A stretch of 6,554 bases of DNA from Bacteroidota bacterium (lineage in GTDB: Bacteria; Bacteroidota; Bacteroidia; Flavobacteriales_F; PHOS-HE28), in contig JAEYYE010000336.1 of assembly GCA_023430945.1 (NCBI GenBank), forward strand, positions 1-6,554. Reading direction: 5' to 3'. Shown here one piece after another: positions 1-5,118 of this stretch. The translations under genes and the position numbers were made by a program. Positions within the stretch are counted from its first letter, which is position 1; each line of letters begins with the position of its first letter. The notes beneath the pieces were generated by a model. The model saw only the letters and a program-made list of their open reading frames with translations, was not told the origin of the DNA and made no database searches.

Positions 1-487
1 CGGCATTGAAGGGCAGGAATTCACCTGTTCGCATGTCCAGCATCTGTTGCACGATGAACGTACGATCCATGGTGCCACGTGAATAGAAGTACGGATCCCA
101 ATCGCGGTAGGTCTGCTCGTACATCATGTGGCTGAGGCTGCCCATCAATCCGATCCGGAAAAAGCCGTTCCCAGCCGCCACGTAGATCGCATCGTTCTGG
201 CAGAAACCCCAGATCCGGTGCATCTTGATCGCCTGGCTCCCACCGGTATCGGGTTGCCAGTAAAGTTTGCTCACCACCGATCGGATATCGCCGATCGGAA
301 TGCCTTGCGGATCGCGCAGCTTTTCGATCGGGATCGGGCGGTTGAATTTGAACGCGTTGAAATCCAGGTAGATCCCATCTTTCAGATCCATTCCTCCGTG
401 ATATGGGACCCATTGAAGCGTATCCTGCGCAAAAGCCCCGATCCGAAGAAGGAGAAGAAGAACGAACGGAATGATGAACCTGATCAT
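1..487 (-). CDS. Secreted protein of unknown function, C-terminus outside window
   Basis: Reading leftward from an ATG at 487, the frame stays open to the window edge, giving about 162 residues with the C-terminal part missing. The N-terminus is a clear Sec signal peptide: a short basic start (MIRF), a hydrophobic core rich in Leu (FVLLLLL), and a likely signal peptidase I cut after AFA, before QDT. The mature part is rich in aromatic residues (for example QWVPYHGG, KLYWQPD, YRDWDPYFYS) and has no motif I can assign. Its only visible Cys is in GFCQND, and there is no lipobox, so it is probably periplasmic or exported rather than a lipoprotein. The start lies 30 bases after the hydrolase stop on the same strand, so it is probably the third gene of the pdxJ transcript. 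No good Shine-Dalgarno sequence precedes the ATG, which is common in Bacteroidota. The signal peptide strongly supports the reading frame; the function is unknown. Confidence 0.8.
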   Translation of the reverse strand, partial: MIRFIIPFVLLLLLRIGAFAQDTLQWVPYHGGMDLKDGIYLDFNAFKFNRPIPIEKLRDPQGIPIGDIRSVVSKLYWQPDTGGSQAIKMHRIWGFCQNDAIYVAAGNGFFRIGLMGSLSHMMYEQTYRDWDPYFYSRGTMDRTFIVQQMLDMRTGEFLPFNA

Positions 488-517
488 CTGTGATCCAACG
501 AAAAATGGCCGCGATCC

Positions 518-1309
518 TTATCGATCTCGGATCAAGGCGATCACTTCCTCCGGCGCCTGTGCATGCACCCAATGTCCAGCGAATTCGATCGTTTCGATCC
601 GGCTGTTGGGGAATTGCTCCTTGATCGCCGGGATATCCTCGCGAACGATGTAATCGCTTTGCCCGCCGCGGATGAACAACGTCGGCACCTTCACCTGTTC
701 CGGCCCGATCGCAGCAAGGATGTTCGGCAGTTGTTCTTTCAGCAGATCGACGTTCATGCGCCACGCAAGCCGTTGGTCATCGGTCCAGTAAAGGCTTTTC
801 AACAGGAATTGCACGACCCCGGGTTCTTTCACCAGACCCGAAACATGCGCTTCAACCTCCTTCCTTGTTCTTCCCTTGGAAAGATCGGCGGTGTGCATCG
901 CTTCGAGGATCGTATCCTGTGTGCTGCGGTTCTCTTTCGGGCCCATGTCCACCACGATCAAGCGCGATAACAGATCGGGCCATTTCTGCGCAACGATCAT
1001 CGCCGTTTTCCCGCCCATGGAATGCCCCACGAGCGTGACATCCTTCAATTGAAGCTTCTCCATCAATTGATGCACATCTCCAGCCATCGTTGGATAATCG
1101 ATCCGATCGGTGTGCGGCGAGCGCCCATGATCGCGCAGATCCGCCAGAACAACATCGAACGCTTCGGCATTCGGATCGGAAGGTTCGGCCAGCTCCTTGC
1201 CGATGCTCCCCCAATTGTCGCCGCTGCCGAAAAGTCCGTGAAGGATCACCACGGGTTTCGCGCCTTGCGGACCGAGCCGCCGGTAATAAAGATCGACCGC
1301 TTCACTCAT
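518..1309 (-). CDS. Alpha/beta hydrolase (YbfF-like esterase family)
   Basis: A complete 263-residue alpha/beta hydrolase fold protein, normal length for the YbfF-type esterases. It shows the oxyanion-hole motif HGLFGSGDNW (residues 24-33), the conserved DLRDHGRS segment (57-64), the nucleophile elbow GHSMGG with Ser97 as probable nucleophile, an acid candidate Asp219 in GGQSDY, and the late histidine His246 in AGHWVHAQAPEEV. The whole triad is therefore present. There is no signal peptide, so it should be cytoplasmic. By family it should hydrolyse a small ester or thioester; the natural substrate cannot be read from sequence. Its ATG overlaps the pdxJ stop as ATGA (1306-1309), implying translational coupling, and a purine-rich AAGGAA lies just upstream. 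Proximity to pdxJ does not by itself show a role in vitamin B6 metabolism. Family assignment is secure, substrate is not. Confidence 0.95.
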   Translation of the reverse strand: MSEAVDLYYRRLGPQGAKPVVILHGLFGSGDNWGSIGKELAEPSDPNAEAFDVVLADLRDHGRSPHTDRIDYPTMAGDVHQLMEKLQLKDVTLVGHSMGGKTAMIVAQKWPDLLSRLIVVDMGPKENRSTQDTILEAMHTADLSKGRTRKEVEAHVSGLVKEPGVVQFLLKSLYWTDDQRLAWRMNVDLLKEQLPNILAAIGPEQVKVPTLFIRGGQSDYIVREDIPAIKEQFPNSRIETIEFAGHWVHAQAPEEVIALIRDR

Positions 1310-2034
1310 TTTCCTTCGTGCACCATCAATTCACGCAAATACAATTGCACCGTGTTCTCGAGCCCGTAGATCAACGCATCGCTGATCAACGCGTGACCGA
1401 TCGACACTTCCAGCAGATCCGGAACGTTCTTCTGGAAGAAGGCGAGATTCTCCAGATCAAGATCATGTCCGGCGTTCAAACCCAGGCCAACTTCCGCAGC
1501 TTTTTCCGCCGCTTTCACGAACGGTGCGACGGCCGCTTCGCGATCCGATCGGAATTCCTCCGCGTACGGACCGGTATACAATTCGATCCGATCGGTGCCG
1601 GTGTCGGCAGCGCGCGCGATCAATTCAACTCCAGTCCCCATGAAGATGGATGTACGGATCCCTTCACTTTTGAACCGATGGATCACCTGCTTCAACAGAT
1701 CGCGATGCCCGATCGTATCCCAGCCCGCGTTGCTGGTGAGCACCCCCGGCGGATCGGGAACGAGCGTCACTTGCGCCGGCTTCACTTCCAGAACGAGCGC
1801 GACGAATTCCTCGGAAGGAAATCCTTCGATGTTGAATTCCGTCTTCAGCAGCGGCGCCAACGCGCGAACATCGCTTTTGCGTATGTGCCGCTCATCGGGC
1901 CGGGGATGAACGGTGATGCCTTGTGCACCGTAACGTTCGATCGCGAGCGCCGTGGCGATCACATCGGGAACATTTCCACCGCGCGCGTTGCGCAACGTGG
2001 CGATCTTGTTGATATTAACGCTCAGCCTCGTCAA
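1306..2034 (-). CDS. pdxJ: Pyridoxine 5'-phosphate synthase PdxJ
   Basis: PdxJ condenses 1-deoxy-D-xylulose 5-phosphate with 3-amino-2-oxopropyl phosphate (1-amino-acetone 3-phosphate) to pyridoxine 5'-phosphate, the last step of the DXP-dependent vitamin B6 pathway, in the cytoplasm as a TIM-barrel oligomer. The protein opens with the conserved TRLSVNINKIATLRNARGG and carries TVHPRPDERHIR (residues 41-52), FNIEG (67-71), LVPD (91-94), ELYTGPYA (151-158), GLNAGHDL (185-192) and SIGHALISDA (211-220). His43, Arg45, Glu70 and His190 correspond to the known active-site residues. I choose a TTG start at 2034, giving 242 residues, because it begins exactly where the family begins and has AAAGGA seven bases upstream. 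An ATG at 2112 in the same frame would add 26 residues that do not look like PdxJ and would overlap the divergent gene. It is the first gene of a leftward operon with the hydrolase. Confidence 0.97.
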   Translation of the reverse strand: MTRLSVNINKIATLRNARGGNVPDVIATALAIERYGAQGITVHPRPDERHIRKSDVRALAPLLKTEFNIEGFPSEEFVALVLEVKPAQVTLVPDPPGVLTSNAGWDTIGHRDLLKQVIHRFKSEGIRTSIFMGTGVELIARAADTGTDRIELYTGPYAEEFRSDREAAVAPFVKAAEKAAEVGLGLNAGHDLDLENLAFFQKNVPDLLEVSIGHALISDALIYGLENTVQLYLRELMVHEGK

Positions 2035-2041
2035 CCCGCTA

Positions 2042-2047
2042 TCCTTT
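2042..2047 (-). promoter_or_regulatory. Ribosome binding site deciding the pdxJ TTG start
   Basis: On the minus strand AAAGGA lies seven bases before the TTG at 2034. This spacing fits a Shine-Dalgarno element and favours the short PdxJ start over the ATG at 2112. Shine-Dalgarno signals are often weak in Bacteroidota, so this is support rather than proof. Confidence 0.55.
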
Positions 2048-2053
2048 ACTTTG
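2046..2053 (+). promoter_or_regulatory. Weak candidate -7 box for the CBS-nadK run
   Basis: The plus-strand octamer TTACTTTG differs from TAnnTTTG at one position. It sits about 53 bases before the ATG at 2107, in the divergent spacer where a promoter for the rightward genes is expected. It overlaps the pdxJ ribosome binding site. No -33 element is evident, so this is only a tentative assignment. Confidence 0.2.
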
Positions 2054-2070
2054 CCCCGCTGGGTGAAGGC

Positions 2071-2078
2071 CAAAAGTA
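2071..2078 (-). promoter_or_regulatory. Candidate Bacteroidota -7 box for pdxJ
   Basis: On the minus strand the octamer TACTTTTG matches the Bacteroidota primary sigma -7 consensus TAnnTTTG exactly. It lies in the 72-base divergent spacer and would place the transcript start about 30 bases before the pdxJ TTG. I see no good -33 TTTG at the usual distance upstream, so the promoter is partial by motif. Confidence 0.45.
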
Positions 2079-2106
2079 AGTTCACCCGCAAGCACCAGCC
2101 CCGAAA

Positions 2107-2769
2107 ATGCACGCCATCGACCTGATCACACCCGCGATCCCGCCGCTACGGCCGCAGGACGATGTTGGCCGCGCACTCGACTGGCTGGAGGAATTCAAGG
2201 TGGGCCATCTTCCCGTGGTGGAACAGCGCCGATTGGTGGGATTGGTGAAGGATCAGGACCTTGTGGATCGGAACGATCCGCGTGTGGCGGTGAGCAGTGT
2301 GATGGAGCAGGTTGAGATACCATACGTGCGCGGTGGCCAGCACATCTACGAAGTGATGAAGCTCTTCAGTGAACGCGGCCTTACCGTGGTCCCTGTGCTC
2401 GATGAAATGGGAACGTACCTCGGCGCGATCACCGAGCACGAAGCGTTGAAGAAACTCGCCGAAGTGACCAACATCCACGAGCCGGGAAGCATCGTGGTGC
2501 TGGAGATGAACCAGCAGGACTACAGCCTGCAGGAGATCGCGCGGATCGTGGAGGGGAACGATGCGAAAGTGCTGAGCGTCTACAGTAATTCGCTGCCCGG
2601 ATCGGCTCGCGTGGAGATCACCGTGAAGATCAATCGCGAGGACATCGGCGGCATCATCCAGACCTTCGAGCGTTACGATTATTTCATCAAGAGCACGTAC
2701 CAGGGATCGAAGTTCGATGACTCTTTGCGCGACCGGTACGAGGAGCTGATGCGCTTCATCAATCCGTGA
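2107..2769 (+). CDS. CBS-pair protein with ACT-like C-terminal domain
   Basis: A complete 220-residue cytoplasmic protein. Residues 1-55 form a first CBS motif (GHLPVVEQRRLVGLVKDQDL, 33-52) and about 62-118 a second (LTVVPVLDEMGTYLGAITE, 92-110, then HEALKKLA). CBS pairs (Bateman modules) bind adenosyl ligands such as AMP, ATP or SAM. Residues about 125-196 resemble an ACT-like ligand-binding domain: GSIVVLEMNQQDYSLQEIARI, then ARVEITVKIN and a closing helix and strand. The tail (197-220) is charged and probably helical. This CBS plus ACT-like layout resembles AcuB-type proteins. There is no catalytic or DNA-binding domain, so it is best seen as a small-molecule sensor that acts through a partner. 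It is first in a rightward run with an Omp85-like gene (15 bases downstream) and nadK. A link to NAD(P) or adenylate status is inferred from position only. No Shine-Dalgarno is seen before the ATG. Confidence 0.92.
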   Translation: MHAIDLITPAIPPLRPQDDVGRALDWLEEFKVGHLPVVEQRRLVGLVKDQDLVDRNDPRVAVSSVMEQVEIPYVRGGQHIYEVMKLFSERGLTVVPVLDEMGTYLGAITEHEALKKLAEVTNIHEPGSIVVLEMNQQDYSLQEIARIVEGNDAKVLSVYSNSLPGSARVEITVKINREDIGGIIQTFERYDYFIKSTYQGSKFDDSLRDRYEELMRFINP

Positions 2770-2784
2770 TCGGAACTGGGCAAG

Positions 2785-4227
2785 ATGCTTTCCGCCCGCG
2801 CTCCGCTCCTGCTCCTTTGGATCTTCACTCTCACGGCTTCGATCGGCACTTCCCGCGCGGCTTCTTCAATGGAAGCCGATCGAGCGGGTACGATCGAACG
2901 GGACAGCGGATCGGTGGTGATCCGCTCGATCGTTCTATCGGGCAACCGGCGCACGCGCGATCGGATCATCATTCGCGAACTGCTTTTTCGCGAAGGCGAC
3001 ACGCTTCGCCTCACGGACATGTACGCGAAACTTGAAAGAAGCCGCCAGAACCTGATGAACACCGCGCTCTTCAACACCGTGAGCGTGTTGCCCGTTTACA
3101 TCGATCCGCAGAACGTGATCATCGAGGTCTCGGTGCGCGAGCGCTGGTACATCTGGCCTTCGGTGAGCTTCGAACTGGCCGATCCGAACTTCAATACCTG
3201 GTGGGAAACGAAGGATCTTTCGCGGATCAACTATGGCTTCTTCCTGAACAAATACAACTTCCGTGGACAGAACGAAACGATCTACGTGATGGCCCAGTTC
3301 GGCTACACGGAGGAATACGCGTTCCGCTACTCGGTGCCCTACATCGATCGGGCGCAGCGATGGGGAATGAGCGTTGGCGGATCGTACCTGCAGCGCGGCG
3401 AAGTGATCGCGGGAACGATCGATAATCAACGGATCCTGGTGCGCGATCAGTTCAAGAACAACCTGGAGGAACAGCTCGCCGATGTGGAATTCACCTGGCG
3501 CCGCTACCACGATTTCCGTCATCACTTCCGGCTCGGTTTCAACCAGGCTGCAGTCCGCGACACCGTGCTGCTCTTCGCGCCGGATTTCTTCAACGGGACC
3601 TCCACACACACGCGTTACCTCAACGCCGGTTATTCGCTGATCTGGGATACGCGCGATCTGCGCTATTTTCCAAGGAGAGGCCATTTCATGGAACTGCGTT
3701 TCGATCGGCTCGGGCTCGGTCTCCTGGATCTTGCTTCACCCGATATCACCACATTCCAACTCGGCTTGCAACGCTGGTTCCGCCTGAGCGAGAAATTCAC
3801 CTTCGCGCCAAGCCTGAACGGAAAGACCACTATCGGCGATCCGCCTTACTACGCGCAGCAGGGACTTGGTTACGACCACCAGATCCGCGGCTACGAATAC
3901 TATGTGATCGATGGGCAGCATTTCGCCTACGGCCGCGCCAACCTGATCTACCAGCTGATCAAGCCGCGCGCATTCCGGATCGAGGCCATTCCGCTGGAAG
4001 CGTTCCGAGATCTTTACTTCGCGCTCTACCTGAACGTTTACACCGATGCGGGTTACGTTTGGGATGAATTGTATGCGGATCGGAATTTCCTTGCGAACAC
4101 ATGGTTGAACGGCCACGGCCTCGGCATCGATCTGGTAACCAGTTACGATCAGGTGGTGCGCGCGGAATACAGCCTGAACGGGATCGGTGAACATGGCTTC
4201 TTCCTTCACTTCAAACAACCTTTTTGA
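2785..4227 (+). CDS. Single-POTRA Omp85-family (BamA/TamA-like) outer membrane protein
   Basis: A complete 480-residue outer membrane beta-barrel protein. Residues 1-25 are a signal peptide (LLLLWIFTLTASIG core, likely cut after SRA), which supports the start at 2785. Residues about 44-120 form one POTRA domain: IRSIVLSGNRRTRDRIIIRE, then EGDTL, a helix with NTALFNTV, and a final strand before ERWYIWP. From about 123 the sequence is alternating aromatic/polar barrel strands. Omp85 hallmarks are DTRDLRYFPRRG (288-299) and the loop-6 motif IRGY (367-370); the protein ends in an aromatic C-terminal strand (FFLHFKQPF), the expected Bam signal. BamA usually has five POTRAs and about 800 residues in this phylum, so this is a smaller paralogue, closer in layout to short TamA-like or two-partner-secretion-like barrels. 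Substrate unknown. It lies 15 bases after the CBS gene and its TGA directly abuts nadK (TGAATGATG), so co-translation is likely. Confidence 0.92.
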   Translation: MLSARAPLLLLWIFTLTASIGTSRAASSMEADRAGTIERDSGSVVIRSIVLSGNRRTRDRIIIRELLFREGDTLRLTDMYAKLERSRQNLMNTALFNTVSVLPVYIDPQNVIIEVSVRERWYIWPSVSFELADPNFNTWWETKDLSRINYGFFLNKYNFRGQNETIYVMAQFGYTEEYAFRYSVPYIDRAQRWGMSVGGSYLQRGEVIAGTIDNQRILVRDQFKNNLEEQLADVEFTWRRYHDFRHHFRLGFNQAAVRDTVLLFAPDFFNGTSTHTRYLNAGYSLIWDTRDLRYFPRRGHFMELRFDRLGLGLLDLASPDITTFQLGLQRWFRLSEKFTFAPSLNGKTTIGDPPYYAQQGLGYDHQIRGYEYYVIDGQHFAYGRANLIYQLIKPRAFRIEAIPLEAFRDLYFALYLNVYTDAGYVWDELYADRNFLANTWLNGHGLGIDLVTSYDQVVRAEYSLNGIGEHGFFLHFKQPF

Positions 4228-5118
4228 ATGATGCACGTCGGCGTGAACGGAAGGGCGATGGATGTGGAGAACCTGCCGCTCGTTTGGTCCATTCTCGATC
4301 GGCTCGTGGCCAAAAGGATCCAGCCACTTCTCTCACCCGCACTCGCGGAATGGATCGGCGCTTCATCCGATCGGAAACCGGAATTCCCGACCATGGAAGA
4401 GAAGAAGATCAACCCGAACGATCTCGATCTCTGCATCGGGCTTGGCGGCGATGGATCTTTGCTCGATACCGTTGCGCTCGTGGGCCGATCGGAGATACCG
4501 GTGCTGGGGATCAACCTCGGCCGGCTGGGTTTCCTTTCCAACGTGCGGATCGAGGATGTGGATGCTGCGATCGATGCGATCCGCCACGGACATTATTCCC
4601 TCCAGGACCGATCGCTGCTGGAAGTGACCGATCATCCGGAATTGGGGAAACGGAATTTCGCGTTGAACGAAGTGAGCGTGCACAAGCGCGATACATCCAG
4701 CATGATCGCGATCCACGTGGATCTTGGCGCCGATTATTTGAACACCTATTGGAGCGATGGATTGATCATCTCCACGCCCACCGGATCCACCGCATATTCG
4801 CTCAGCTCCGGCGGACCGATCCTCTATCCCACCAGCGATGTGCTGATCATCAATCCGCTTTCACCGCACAACCTGAACGTGCGTCCGTTCGTGGTGCCCG
4901 ATCATTTCACGATCACGCTCCAACTTGAAGCACGCGCCGATCTGTGCCTGCTCAACCTCGATTCGCGCAGCACCTCGATCGATGGACACAGCCGCGTAAC
5001 GATCCGCCGTGCGCCGTTCTCGATGAAAATGGTGCAATTGGAAGGAAATGATTTCCTGAGCACGTTGCGCACGAAATTGAATTGGGGGTTGGATCAGCGG
5101 AGCATTGCGAGCCGGTGA
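4228..5118 (+). CDS. nadK: NAD kinase
   Basis: A complete 296-residue cytoplasmic NAD kinase, which phosphorylates NAD to NADP and sets the NADPH pool. The sequence has the nucleotide-binding motif GLGGDGSLLD (71-80), with Asp75 as the conserved catalytic aspartate, GINLGRLGFL (94-103), FALNEVSVHKRD (144-155) with the NE pair at 147-148, and the family signature DGLIISTPTGSTAYSL (177-192) followed by SSGGPI. The later NPLSPHNLNVRPFVVPD (209-225) and DSRS (245-248) segments are typical of Bacteroidota NAD kinases. The GGDG motif is followed by Ser rather than the more usual Thr, a conservative change. The ATG at 4228 follows the upstream TGA with no gap and is followed by a second ATG at 4231; either could initiate, and the second would give MHVGVNG, closer to the normal start. 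The gene ends in TGA, which forms the palindrome TGATCA with the stop of the convergent gene. Confidence 0.97.
   Translation: MMHVGVNGRAMDVENLPLVWSILDRLVAKRIQPLLSPALAEWIGASSDRKPEFPTMEEKKINPNDLDLCIGLGGDGSLLDTVALVGRSEIPVLGINLGRLGFLSNVRIEDVDAAIDAIRHGHYSLQDRSLLEVTDHPELGKRNFALNEVSVHKRDTSSMIAIHVDLGADYLNTYWSDGLIISTPTGSTAYSLSSGGPILYPTSDVLIINPLSPHNLNVRPFVVPDHFTITLQLEARADLCLLNLDSRSTSIDGHSRVTIRRAPFSMKMVQLEGNDFLSTLRTKLNWGLDQRSIASR

Larger units (their letters stand above)
1..5118. repeat. Dense dispersed GATC / CCGATCGG palindromes
   Basis: By hand count GATC occurs about 134 times in this stretch, about 26 per kb, against about 4 per kb expected with equal base use. The 8-base palindrome CCGATCGG occurs at 277-284, 291-298, 1103-1110, 1545-1552, 1588-1595, 4367-4374 and 4485-4492. 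Copies fall in genes on both strands and in all codon phases. Counts were made by eye and may be off by a few. Confidence 0.8.

Noticed and set aside
21..764. A 247-residue minus-strand open frame overlapping the left two genes.
   Set aside because: It overlaps the hydrolase and the secreted-protein gene in another frame. The latter has a clear signal peptide and the former has a full catalytic triad, so this frame is a shadow.
1045..1070. Two copies of the palindrome TCAATTGA (1045-1052 and 1063-1070), possibly an operator.
   Set aside because: Both lie inside the hydrolase coding region, where they encode HQLMEKLQLKD, a normal stretch of the protein. No promoter or gene start is nearby.
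1090..2079. A 329-residue open frame on the plus strand, opposite pdxJ and the hydrolase.
   Set aside because: It is antisense to two genes with secure family motifs and its translation is rich in Arg, His and Gln with no recognisable domain. GATC is its own reverse complement and stop-free in most contexts, so its abundance lengthens antisense frames.
2935..3684. A 249-residue minus-strand frame inside the Omp85-like gene.
   Set aside because: Antisense to a gene with POTRA and barrel motifs; its composition is Val/Arg/His-rich with no domain.
4224..4928. A 234-residue plus-strand frame overlapping nadK.
   Set aside because: It lies one frame away from a textbook NAD kinase and is Arg-rich with no fold-like pattern.
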